35,404 bases of DNA from IMG/VR virus record IMGVR_UViG_3300021964_007578, positions 1-35,404 of that record. One strand, given 5' to 3'. This DNA comes from a virus. The translations under genes were made by a program, and so were the position numbers. Each line of letters opens with the position of its first letter. Position 1 is the first letter of the stretch. The notes under the pieces were generated by a model. The model was not told the DNA's origin. It saw only the letters and a list, made by a program, of their open reading frames with translations, and ran no database searches. Below, piece after piece: positions 21,487 to 28,780 of this stretch.

Positions 21487-23369
21487 ACTTGCTCCGCTCC
21501 ATCTTTCTCTATCCAGCTTAAAGATTCCTTTTTTTTTGAAATCTCTTCTTCTAGTTCTGGAAACACCTTATAGTCTGCTTGTGCTTTTAGATACTTTGTC
21601 CAAGGTAGATCTTTAATTTTACCTTGATCATGTTGTAGTCTTGTTTCTTTAATTTTGTTGTTTGATGGATCTTCTGCCTTCCAACGTTTCATTGCTTCTT
21701 TTTCTTCTTGGCTAGCACCGTCGAACAGGTCTTCGTCTTCGTCGGTAAGATCGATTTTATTTTGTGATTCTTTTCCAAACTGTTCACCTATTGCCTTCTT
21801 GGCTTGATGAATGTCTTCTTCTGTGCTTTCTTCTGTTGCTGCCTTGTTGGCTGCCTCTACCCAATTGTTCCATTTTTCAAGATCTTCGTTATCTTGTTTT
21901 TCTTCTTCAAACCCTTCCATAGCCATTTCATGTAAAGTTTTTTCATTTTCAGAAACGTCTTTTTGTTCTTCGTCAGCAAGTATAACTGTTGCAGTTTCTA
22001 TTTCTGGGGGAATATTATCAGCAATTTTTTGAGCTCTAGCATTTTCGTATTTTTTACGATCAAACTCTTCATTGTCTTTTAATGCTTGTTCGTGGTCTCT
22101 ATCTATATTTGCTTTCCACGCTTCGTCATATTCTTCATCCGTAAAGGGTGGTTTAGGTGTTGGATCTAACTTTGGGGAGCCGTTATCATCTCCTCCTGGA
22201 CCAAACCTTCTGTTCCATTCGAATGTGTATTGTGATGCAATAAGCAATAGTACTGCAAGTGGATCAAATACAAATATAATAATTATAATGACCCAACGTA
22301 CTGCTTCTTCTAACATGTTTTGTGTAGCATTTTCGCCATACACAAATTCAGCAATATATTTAATTGGTCCTACTTCTGCTTCAAGTTTACGATACTCGCT
22401 TTGGATAGCATATTTTTCTTCAATAAGTACATCAATTTGATTGTTTGCTTCTTTAATTCTTAAATTTTGTTCGTCAACCTGTGAATCAATATCAGCAATT
22501 TTACCTGTATCACCTAATTGTTTACGTAGTCTATCAATAAGTTCATTAGACTGTGCAATTTGATTTTCAACTGTAGTACGCAGACGTTTAATTTCTTCTC
22601 TTGCTGCCTGTGCTTGAGGATTGTTTGATGCTTGTTCAATCTTAGATATTAACTCATCACGTTCTTTTTGTCTTATTTCTTTCCAATCGCCAATCTTTTC
22701 AGCTGTCTTTTTACCAAAGATACCATCAGCACTAGCACCAATCATTTGTTGTGCTTTTGCAGTTTCGCCTTCGTCTACATAAGTTTGTAGTGTTTTTAAT
22801 TCTTGATCTATCTTAGCAAGTTCTGCTTTGTATAAGTCTGCTTGGCTATCGATAATTTTTTGTTGTTCATCAATTGCAGGCTGAACACGGTCATATGCTT
22901 TATCAATACGATCTTGTTCTGCATCAATCTGTGATTGTACGTTAGCATCACTACCTGTATTACTAGTTTCTAACTTTTTAATTTTGTTTTCTGCACGAGT
23001 GATTATGTCTTCGTAACGTGTGATTTCTGTTGTAATGCGTTCTACTTGAGCAACGTTTTCGTTACCTGCACTAGTTTGTTCAATATGTGCTTTACTTAAG
23101 AAACCAAAAATACCCATGCTTGTAATAAACATAAGAACAACTACAGCAGTAGAGAGATAAGTTCTAAGCCACCAGGTAGCTTTGCTCCAATACTTGTGCA
23201 ACCATACAGCAGTTACTAGTTTACCTATTTCTAAAGCAGTACCCATTATGATAATAGGAAGTGCAGCCGCAGCAAATATAGCAACTAAACCTGCTACAGA
23301 ATAGTAAATCGCAATAGCACTAATACAAAGTGCCGTGAGTAGTGTTAGTAATCCGTAAATCATATACAT
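21459..23369 (-). CDS. Large membrane protein with coiled coil and acidic tail
   Basis: A 636-aa protein: four hydrophobic segments in residues 1-95 (GLVAIFAAAALPIIIMGTAL, STAVVVLMFITSMGIFGFL), a long coiled coil (about 100-345) with QIDAEQDRIDKAYDRVQPAI, another membrane segment (about 360-385, WVIIIIIFVFDPLAVLLLIA), then a very acidic C-terminal region. I recall such proteins from marine T4-like phages, function unknown. Near the end a run of seven A (21479-21485) precedes the stop; a -1 shift there would replace the last residues with an extension ending at 21392, overlapping the next ATG. Confidence 0.8.
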   Translation of the reverse strand: MYMIYGLLTLLTALCISAIAIYYSVAGLVAIFAAAALPIIIMGTALEIGKLVTAVWLHKYWSKATWWLRTYLSTAVVVLMFITSMGIFGFLSKAHIEQTSAGNENVAQVERITTEITRYEDIITRAENKIKKLETSNTGSDANVQSQIDAEQDRIDKAYDRVQPAIDEQQKIIDSQADLYKAELAKIDQELKTLQTYVDEGETAKAQQMIGASADGIFGKKTAEKIGDWKEIRQKERDELISKIEQASNNPQAQAAREEIKRLRTTVENQIAQSNELIDRLRKQLGDTGKIADIDSQVDEQNLRIKEANNQIDVLIEEKYAIQSEYRKLEAEVGPIKYIAEFVYGENATQNMLEEAVRWVIIIIIFVFDPLAVLLLIASQYTFEWNRRFGPGGDDNGSPKLDPTPKPPFTDEEYDEAWKANIDRDHEQALKDNEEFDRKKYENARAQKIADNIPPEIETATVILADEEQKDVSENEKTLHEMAMEGFEEEKQDNEDLEKWNNWVEAANKAATEESTEEDIHQAKKAIGEQFGKESQNKIDLTDEDEDLFDGASQEEKEAMKRWKAEDPSNNKIKETRLQHDQGKIKDLPWTKYLKAQADYKVFPELEEEISKKKESLSWIEKDGAEQVKKTIEKEV

Positions 23370-23812
23370 TATTTACCTGAAAACCAGGCCCAAGAATTAG
23401 TACTATTATAATGACAAGCGGTTACAGACATAACTCGTTGTTTATTATACGCAATAGCACTTAGATGAAGCCTCCTACAATAACCCGACCCTGTAGGCCA
23501 AGTTGCTACTGGAGTCGAAACACCACTTGCATTTGCTCGATACCAACTAACTGCTTCACCGTTTTCTGCATAATGTAATGCGTGTACCACACTAGCCATG
23601 TATGCATTCTTTTGTTCTACATCTAGTTTCTTATACCAACCAAAAGACCACTCGAGAAGTCTCGATCCCGGATGATTAGATGAGTAATCAAAAAACTTAG
23701 GATTGGTAAAGTCTTGAGCAACTGCTGGTGTACATGCACTAATACTGATCAGTATGCACAATTTCCCAACTACCATCAGGTTTTTGACAGCTGATACCTT
23801 TGCGTTGAACAT
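23369..23812 (-). CDS. Putative lipoprotein with 17-kDa-antigen-like C-terminal domain
   Basis: A 147-aa exported protein. Hydrophobic N-terminus with possible lipobox SISAC, then a C-terminal domain with GEAVSWYRANASGVSTPVA, GYCRRLHLSAIA and SVTACHYNSTNSWAWFSG. The W-xN-xxSG...CR...ACxxxxxxW pattern resembles the RT0821/17-kDa surface antigen family. I start it at 23812 because AGGAGG lies 6 nt upstream, even though this makes a 74-bp overlap with the preceding lipoprotein gene. Likely outer-membrane or periplasmic, role unknown. Confidence 0.7.
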   Translation of the reverse strand: MFNAKVSAVKNLMVVGKLCILISISACTPAVAQDFTNPKFFDYSSNHPGSRLLEWSFGWYKKLDVEQKNAYMASVVHALHYAENGEAVSWYRANASGVSTPVATWPTGSGYCRRLHLSAIAYNKQRVMSVTACHYNSTNSWAWFSGK

Positions 23813-24065
23813 TATGTCCTCCTACTTTCATCCAGTAATTAAATTCACCACAGTTAGGAGCCATTCCAGATCTTTTAGCAAACAGCCTTTCAATCTGACT
23901 ATCAGTACATTGTACCCTTGTCTTACTGTCGACAGTGGTTCCGTTCTGTACAATAATGTCTTCTGATGTGTGGCAATAATTTGGCTTTTGTGCAGTCACA
24001 GGGGGCGTTGAAGCACACCCTGTAATCACAATAGCCGCGCCTACTATTGCAAGTAGCCTAAACAT
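23739..24065 (-). CDS. Small lipoprotein
   Basis: A 108-aa lipoprotein: MFRLLAIVGAAIVITGCAST is a clear lipoprotein signal peptide with lipobox ITGC. The mature part has four cysteines (PNYCHTSEDI, TRVQCTDSQIERLF, APNCGEFNYW, GISCQKPDGSWEIV). Second of three leftward lipoprotein-type genes; its ATG overlaps the stop of the LPP20-like gene. The ending SCQKPDGSWEIV resembles the closing strand of 17-kDa-antigen domains. Function unknown; a host surface change such as superinfection exclusion is a guess. Confidence 0.75.
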   Translation of the reverse strand: MFRLLAIVGAAIVITGCASTPPVTAQKPNYCHTSEDIIVQNGTTVDSKTRVQCTDSQIERLFAKRSGMAPNCGEFNYWMKVGGHNVQRKGISCQKPDGSWEIVHTDQY

Positions 24066-24559
24066 TATGCCGGGTCTTTCGCTTCAGCGATCAAACGATC
24101 AAATGTTTCCAGCGGCATCTTAATTCTTACATACGTATGCACATGACCTGTACTTGCTAGTTCATATGAATACTTCTTAACTTCAAGATGCTCTCTAATA
24201 GTAGTATTCTGAACAAGATGCTCTACAAATGTTCTTGTATTACGATTGTTGTTTTGAATATCTACAGTTGTTGATGAGTTAACGGTACCATTAATACGTT
24301 CTGCAAAACCTTTTACAGCAAATGCATACGCTTGTGATTCTGACGCTTGTTCAAACTTACTTTCACCCATGCCACATGCATAAGCATAGTCGTCTTTCCA
24401 AAACAAGAAACCTTCTGAACCAATTTGTTCACAATCCATGTACCAATTTGGATTGGCTTTAGTTTCTCTAACGTCTATTGTTTTCATTGAGCTACACGCA
24501 CCCAAACCAAGTATTAGTGTGCCTACAGTCAATGCCTTCATTGTTGCCTTCATTTTCAT
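24065..24559 (-). CDS. LPP20-like lipoprotein
   Basis: A 164-aa lipoprotein: ALTVGTLILGLGACSS with lipobox LGAC. The mature part has an LPP20-type layout: NPNWYMDCEQ, YAYACGMGESKFEQASESQA, YAFAVKGFAERINGTVNSST, EHLEVKKYSYELA and HVHTYVRIKMPLETF. LPP20-family proteins are outer-membrane lipoproteins. It is first of a lipoprotein operon running to at least 21459, headed by the promoter at 24594-24622. Confidence 0.75.
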   Translation of the reverse strand: MKMKATMKALTVGTLILGLGACSSMKTIDVRETKANPNWYMDCEQIGSEGFLFWKDDYAYACGMGESKFEQASESQAYAFAVKGFAERINGTVNSSTTVDIQNNNRNTRTFVEHLVQNTTIREHLEVKKYSYELASTGHVHTYVRIKMPLETFDRLIAEAKDPA

Positions 24560-24593
24560 AACAGCCTCTCTGTATGTGTGTTAATGTACTTAT

Positions 24594-24622
24594 AGTATAC
24601 TAAATTATACTGCATAAGTCAA
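24594..24622 (-). promoter_or_regulatory. Sigma70-type promoter of the lipoprotein operon
   Basis: TTGACT (24617-24622), 17-nt spacer, TATACT (24594-24599) on the minus strand. GAGAGGC precedes the ATG at 24559. Confidence 0.78.
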
Positions 24623-24891
24623 GTATATTTTATTATTTTGGAAGATTTTTTTCTCCAAAATAACCAATGTATTTTTGCACCGTCTCTATTCCAATCTAAA
24701 AACTTTAAAGGAATAAAACGATACAGCAATGGAGAACGACTAATAGTGTCGTTCCACACTTCACTTGATATCCAGCCTACTCTTGATAGTCCTACACAGG
24801 CAGGATACTTGTGATTCTTAATCAGTTGTTCAATAAAATCGGACAGTAAATTACCGTTGTACGTAGAATATGTGTAAACCGATTCTTCCGA
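24619..24891 (-). pseudogene. Open frame without a standard start, overlapping the sleB end
   Basis: In the +1 frame relative to the SleB-like gene, an open stretch of 90 codons runs from 24891 to a TGA at 24619, filling the gap before the lipoprotein promoter. It looks protein-like: NGNLLSDFIEQLIKNHKYPA, VGLSRVGWISSEVWNDT, LLYRFIPLKFLDWNRDGAKI. No ATG exists; GTG or CTG codons lie inside. It may be a gene that lost its start, a +1 frameshift extension of SleB, or the result of an indel. I do not recognise the sequence. Confidence 0.4.
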
Positions 24892-25456
24892 TCAATAACA
24901 TATTCTTGTTCCATTTAGGGTTGACATAAGTTGCATGGTAGTGTGTTGCGCCATCAGAAACACCAATTAAGTAATCTGAATTAACCATGCGATACGCAAT
25001 AGTTTGTGCTTGTCGCCATTCATCTCCAATTGGAGGCTCGTCTGACTTTCCGTCACAAAACCAACTAAACTGGCATTGATGTCTAATAGGAACCATAACA
25101 CGTTGATCATCTGGTAAGTCTGCGTGTTGTTTAGTTTTCCAACTTTCCTTCCAACGTGCTTGATAAACTACTTCACAAATTGAATTAGGATAGTATGTAG
25201 AGTTTACTCTGTTTAGAACTACATCACTGACAGCCGCTTTACCTGCTAGATTATCTCCTCTAGATTCATAGTAAATGTTTTGTGCCAAACAGTATTCTTG
25301 CGGGTGTGTTTCTTTTGAATATAACTCGCCAACTGTTACTGATTCCTTATCGTTCATCAGTGTCGATGCTTGAAGATGTTGTCCACTCTGCGCTGTAGAT
25401 ACTACTACTACAGCTAGTATTGTAAATGTAATTAATGATCGCATAATTCTTTTCAT
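24851..25456 (-). CDS. SleB/CwlJ-type cell wall hydrolase (Hydrolase_2)
   Basis: A 201-aa exported hydrolase. Signal peptide (LITFTILAVVVVSTAQS), then the domain: CLAQNIYYESRGDNLAGKAA (catalytic Glu64), VSDVVLNRVNSTYYPNSICE, CQFSWFCDGKSDEPP and DGATHYHATYVNPKWNKNM, ending GRIGLHIFYVQR, where SleB domains usually stop. It cleaves peptidoglycan glycan strands. A CTAAATA late-like element lies 4 nt before the ATG. A second open frame overlaps its end. A role in lysis or peptidoglycan passage is likely. Confidence 0.9.
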   Translation of the reverse strand: MKRIMRSLITFTILAVVVVSTAQSGQHLQASTLMNDKESVTVGELYSKETHPQEYCLAQNIYYESRGDNLAGKAAVSDVVLNRVNSTYYPNSICEVVYQARWKESWKTKQHADLPDDQRVMVPIRHQCQFSWFCDGKSDEPPIGDEWRQAQTIAYRMVNSDYLIGVSDGATHYHATYVNPKWNKNMLLIGRIGLHIFYVQR

Positions 25457-25497
25457 CCTTTATTTAGAGTTGTATTAACCATACTAAACATAGTACT

Positions 25498-25956
25498 TTA
25501 GTTGCGCCTCATCTGTGCAATTTCTGTCGCTTGTTTCTTTCCTGTCTTATCGTCATCGTCCGCGAACACAGGAACCATATTACTTTTGTGCATTGTAGCA
25601 ATACCTATAAGTCTACGTTCTCCTGTGTACTGCAAAGGTTCTTTCTTAGTGCATGGTGCAAATGTATTCTTAGAAACATAACTAGGAATTTTATCTGACT
25701 CTCTAGCAATAGGAGTAGAAGTACTGCGTAAAGGTGCAATTACAGGTTTTGACTTAGGCTTATACTCGCCTCTGCAATATGCAATATAATCTTGAACAGT
25801 ATCAAACTGATGACTGTGCAAATGCTTTCGACGCATTTCTTTGTTATGCTGTTTCCACTTCACAGTATATTCTTCAATTTTCTTATCTGTTAGTTTCTTC
25901 TTCTTACGCTTCGTTGTATTCAATGTGGTTAAGCCACGAGCTAGATGCATTGTCAT
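25498..25956 (-). CDS. Conserved hypothetical phage protein
   Basis: A 152-aa basic soluble protein: KRKKKKLTDKKIEEYTVKWK, FDTVQDYIAYCRGEYKP, a Pro/Ser-rich linker, then GERRLIGIATMHKSNMVPVF and a C-terminal AQMRRN. The GIATMHKSNMVPVF ending is, as I recall, conserved among marine T4-like phages. Last gene of the leftward Bax-SWIM cluster, 1 bp after the previous gene. Function unknown; the basic N-terminus might bind nucleic acid. Confidence 0.7.
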   Translation of the reverse strand: MTMHLARGLTTLNTTKRKKKKLTDKKIEEYTVKWKQHNKEMRRKHLHSHQFDTVQDYIAYCRGEYKPKSKPVIAPLRSTSTPIARESDKIPSYVSKNTFAPCTKKEPLQYTGERRLIGIATMHKSNMVPVFADDDDKTGKKQATEIAQMRRN

Positions 25957-25957
25957 G

Positions 25958-26203
25958 TTAGGCTCCTAGTGCAAAGTTAGGATCACAGGCTTGTTGCCAA
26001 CGTTCAGCAATAGCTCTAGTGTGTTTACATTTACCGTGCATTGTCATACCCATACAATCACAAGTAAAGCCTTTCGATGTCCACTCAACAGTATAGTCAT
26101 CACCACGACTACCTTTCACTGGCCACTGTGTGCCAACTGCCCAATGGTCTTTCATATCCATAAAGTCAGGCTTGAAATACCTAGGTCCATATTTGCTTTT
26201 CAT
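25958..26203 (-). CDS. SWIM zinc-finger-like small protein
   Basis: An 81-aa protein with a SWIM-type motif: CDCMGMTMHGKCKH, that is C-x-C-x(8)-C-x-H, preceded by the expected beta strands (YTVEWTSKGFT) and followed by a helix (TRAIAERWQQA). SWIM fingers bind DNA or protein. The start ATG overlaps the stop of the Bax-type gene. Small stand-alone SWIM proteins are found in marine T4-like phages; role unknown. Confidence 0.8.
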   Translation of the reverse strand: MKSKYGPRYFKPDFMDMKDHWAVGTQWPVKGSRGDDYTVEWTSKGFTCDCMGMTMHGKCKHTRAIAERWQQACDPNFALGA

Positions 26204-26844
26204 TATGGTAACTCCTTACTTGCAATAGTGTTTACAATCATATCACTATACTTCTCATTAGTACTCCAAGGAGAAATATGAAATGCTAACCGATTGTAAT
26301 CCCATATATCTAAATCATTTTGACGTTTACGCTCAATACGAAAGTTTTCGTATGCATGATGTGTGTTAAGAATATTAATAGCATCTTGTACACTAGCACA
26401 TTTTGTAGGGTAAGTTTTTACACCAAACTCTGCGTTAGGTAAATCAAGTGGCTTCATTTGTGGCGTGTCTGAATCCCATGTACGAATACCAAAAAGATTG
26501 TTACCTTCTCTGGTAAACCTACTAGTACCCCAACCGCTTTCAATACCAGCCATTGCAATAATAATAGATCTCGGAACACGTTGATCACGTGGAGTTGTAA
26601 AGTTTATAAAGTCAACGCATTGCCCTACTGCGTCCATGAATGAGTTTGAATCTGCATACACGAAATCAGGTTCGTGCATACCGAGGGCGACTGCCTCTTT
26701 TAAGAACTTGTTCTCAATTTTCTTTGTATAGTCGCTTGTTACAAAACTATTTGGGTTAAATGTACCAACACCAAATGCGAATGCTACACCAGCTACTGAA
26801 ATACCTGTGATAATTGCTTTACGTTTTATGCCTGTCCAATTCAT
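26203..26844 (-). CDS. Bax/glucosaminidase-type peptidoglycan hydrolase
   Basis: A 213-aa protein with an N-terminal membrane anchor or signal (AIITGISVAGVAFAFGVGTF) and a GH73-like Bax domain: PRSIIIAMAGIESGWGTSRF with catalytic Glu102, TREGNNLFGIRTWDSD, and a C-terminal KYSDMIVNTI. These enzymes cleave GlcNAc bonds in peptidoglycan. It is first of a leftward operon (then SWIM and 25498-25956) under the sigma70 promoter at 26876-26904. The early-type promoter argues against a simple late endolysin; a wall-modifying role during infection is possible. Confidence 0.88.
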   Translation of the reverse strand: MNWTGIKRKAIITGISVAGVAFAFGVGTFNPNSFVTSDYTKKIENKFLKEAVALGMHEPDFVYADSNSFMDAVGQCVDFINFTTPRDQRVPRSIIIAMAGIESGWGTSRFTREGNNLFGIRTWDSDTPQMKPLDLPNAEFGVKTYPTKCASVQDAINILNTHHAYENFRIERKRQNDLDIWDYNRLAFHISPWSTNEKYSDMIVNTIASKELP

Positions 26845-26875
26845 TTTATGCCTTTGCTTTATTAATTATAGTAAT

Positions 26876-26904
26876 ACTATAGCACCTTTAGAAGCAAAGG
26901 TCAA
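26876..26904 (-). promoter_or_regulatory. Sigma70-type promoter of the Bax operon
   Basis: TTGACC (26899-26904), 17-nt spacer ending TGC, TATAGT (26876-26881) on the minus strand. It directly follows the terminator of the upstream gene. Confidence 0.78.
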
Positions 26905-26905
26905 G

Positions 26906-26941
26906 AAAAAAGGTGCCAAAATGTTGGAATTGGCACCTTTT
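26906..26941 (-). terminator. Intrinsic terminator after the outer-membrane protein gene
   Basis: Stem AAAAGGTGCCAA/TTGGCACCTTTT (12 bp, loop 26920-26929) with a run of T on the minus strand, 12 bp after the stop at 26953. Confidence 0.88.
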
Positions 26942-26952
26942 GGGTAGTTTTA

Positions 26953-27576
26953 TTAGAAGTTTACGTTAAATGTTAACGCAAATTCTCTATCAACTGAATT
27001 CAAGTCTGAATCTAAATCTTGCATTAAAGCAACTTGTACAGATGCTTTATCGCTTACTGGAACTGCAACGCCTAGTTCTGCATATGCGTCTTTTCTAGAA
27101 AAATCAAACAAGTCACCTTCTAATGATGAAATGTCATATCCTAGTTCTGCATAAGGAACTACTAATCCTGCATCAAATGCAGCACCAACGTATGGACTAA
27201 TTCTTAACTCGTCTTTAGTAAAAGAATCGCCTACAGTATAATGTACTTCTGGAGCAGCATAAAAGGTTACACGTGGTGCTTCACCTGTTACTGAATCTGC
27301 TACAGCAGTTGTAAAAAGTTTACCGATAGTGAAACGATAGTCATCAGTTGCATCGTCGTCAATAAACTGAACTTGGCCATAAACAGTGCCAAAGTCGTGT
27401 TTGATGCCATATACATTTGCTGTATCAGCAAAGTCATAACTAGCACCAGTGCCTGCAGATAAAGTAGTTTTATCTGATGTTATGTTAATGTTCATACTGG
27501 CATCATCGAAATTGTCAGCATAAGCAATTGGTGCAATCGCCAAAGCGAAAGCAAGTGATAGTATTAGTTTTTTCAT
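26953..27576 (-). CDS. Outer-membrane beta-barrel-like protein
   Basis: A 207-aa exported protein: signal peptide KKLILSLAFALAIAPIAYA, then alternating amphipathic strands (VYGIKHDFGTVYGQVQFIDD, DYRFTIGKLFTTAVAD, RVTFYAAPEVHYTVGD, LVVPYAELGYDISSLEGD, AYAELGVAVPVSDKASVQVA) and a terminal aromatic residue in ALTFNVNF, the usual barrel-assembly signal. An 8-strand barrel is plausible. It has its own terminator, so it is a single-gene unit. In a phage it might mask receptors or alter permeability; that is inference. Confidence 0.75.
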   Translation of the reverse strand: MKKLILSLAFALAIAPIAYADNFDDASMNINITSDKTTLSAGTGASYDFADTANVYGIKHDFGTVYGQVQFIDDDATDDYRFTIGKLFTTAVADSVTGEAPRVTFYAAPEVHYTVGDSFTKDELRISPYVGAAFDAGLVVPYAELGYDISSLEGDLFDFSRKDAYAELGVAVPVSDKASVQVALMQDLDSDLNSVDREFALTFNVNF

Positions 27577-27672
27577 TTTTATTATTTCCTATAATTTTAA
27601 AGAACGCAAAATGCGCCCCCTTGTCCAACACTGATTTTATTTAAAGAATACATAGATAAACTTATATGCTAT

Positions 27673-28251
27673 TTAAACTTCAGTGCCTTTAATGTCTTTA
27701 ATAAAGGTGAACTTTTCAGTCTGACTGCTTAGATATTCAATAACTTTCTCAGGTGCTGTTTCACCATAAGGGTCGCTATCGGCGCCATCGCAGTTTTTGC
27801 CTGGCTCTTCAAACCATGCTTCGACTACACCGTCATTAATGACAGCCGCATATCGCCATGAACGTTGCCCAAAACCTAAATGCCGTTTGTCAACTAGCAT
27901 TCCCATCATTTGTGTAAACAGTGCATTGCCATCTGGAATGACCTTTACCCTTTCTACACATTGGTCTTTGGCCCATTTGTTCATAACAAATGCGTCATTA
28001 ACAGAAATGCAGTAAATTTCATCTACTCCCATTTCTTTAATCTTGTTGTAATTCTCTTCAAATCCTGGTAGCTGATATGTACTACATGTTGGTGTAAACG
28101 CTCCTGGTAAGCTGAATAATACTACTCTTTTTCCAGCAAAGTATTCGCTGCCGTCGACATCTTGCCAACGATAAGGGTTTGGTCCTTCGATGGATTCATC
28201 TCGAACTCTGGTTTTAAAAACCACGTTAGGTATTTGTACACCTTCTCTCAT
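27673..28251 (-). CDS. Peroxiredoxin (Prx5-type)
   Basis: A 192-aa thioredoxin-fold peroxidase. The peroxidatic cysteine Cys56 is in LFSLPGAFTPTCSTYQLPGF; VDEIYCISVNDAFVMNKWAK and NDGVVEAWFEEPG match the Prx5 class, with a resolving-type cysteine possible at KNCDGAD. It reduces peroxides using thiols, often from glutaredoxin; a glutaredoxin is encoded at 31220-31474. Bacterial Prx5 proteins can carry a fused Grx domain, absent here. Likely protects phage replication or ribonucleotide reductase from oxidation. Confidence 0.92.
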   Translation of the reverse strand: MREGVQIPNVVFKTRVRDESIEGPNPYRWQDVDGSEYFAGKRVVLFSLPGAFTPTCSTYQLPGFEENYNKIKEMGVDEIYCISVNDAFVMNKWAKDQCVERVKVIPDGNALFTQMMGMLVDKRHLGFGQRSWRYAAVINDGVVEAWFEEPGKNCDGADSDPYGETAPEKVIEYLSSQTEKFTFIKDIKGTEV

Positions 28252-28362
28252 AGTGTGTTAGTTCCTTTAATAATATAAATTGTATTACAGATAGTATTTA
28301 ATTTATTTCAATACCCTGTCTGCTAGATCTGAGTGCATTTTTAATAATATGGAAAAATTTAT

Positions 28363-28437
28363 TGGCAGGCAAACAAGGAATCGAACCTCAGTTTACAGTT
28401 TTGGAGACTGTCGTGTTACCACTACACCATTCACCCT
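28363..28437 (-). tRNA. tRNA-Trp (CCA), imperfect acceptor stem
   Basis: A 75-nt cloverleaf with anticodon stem ACAGT/ACTGT and loop CTCCAAA (anticodon CCA), T-arm TGAGG-TTCGATT-CCTTG, and an encoded CCA end. The acceptor stem AGGGTGA/TTTGCCT has two central mismatches (G-G and U-U) and a G-U pair, so it may be degenerate or tolerate repair. It lies 3-10 nt after the tmRNA 3' region on the same strand and is probably cut from one precursor. Confidence 0.7.
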
Positions 28438-28439
28438 TT

Positions 28440-28740
28440 GTCAATAAAGTGCAACTTTTCTGTTGCCAGGTAAGTTGCCAACCCCGTTACCTAGTTAGAC
28501 TAGGCAGCAAGAGCAAAATTATTGTTTGCGTCTATAAAGTTGCTTGATTTACGGTCATCGCCTACCGGTAACTCCACGTTCTCTCATACATCAGTCGATC
28601 CTAGTTCGCCCCCATCATAAACACATTGGGATTGTATTGTTCCACGGACGGTCTTGATACAAACATCGTCCAATGTGCTTATGGTGGAGGCGCGGGGTAC
28701 CGCCCCCCGGTCCTGTCTGTCGTTGATTGGCTTCAACGTT
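28440..28740 (-). ncRNA. ssrA: Permuted two-piece tmRNA (ssrA)
   Basis: Minus strand, acceptor piece first: T-stem-like CGGGG/CCCCG, then CGCCTCC-ACCA ending at 28682. An intervening segment (28614-28681) with a long stem follows, then the coding piece from GGGGGCG (28613), which pairs with CGCCTCC. GAACTAGGATCGAC is the usual tmRNA 5' signature. The tag frame GCA...GCC-TAG (28529-28500) encodes ANNNFALAA. It is followed by a hairpin and an H-type pseudoknot (GGTAA/TTACC with GCAAC/GTTGC). Order acceptor-spacer-coding is the circular permutation known in alphaproteobacteria and some cyanobacteria. Outer ends are approximate. Driven by the promoter at 28750-28778. The T-loop GGCGGTA is unusual. 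Confidence 0.92.
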
Positions 28741-28749
28741 ACAGTTATA

Positions 28750-28778
28750 TTTATACTATCATATTATTGGTTTGTCAA
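28750..28778 (-). promoter_or_regulatory. Sigma70-type promoter of the tmRNA
   Basis: TTGACA (28773-28778), 17-nt spacer, TATAAA (28750-28755) on the minus strand, placing the start near 28740-28743. The -10 is within TATAAATA, so the same site could also serve as a T4-like late promoter. Confidence 0.82.
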
Positions 28779-28780
28779 CC

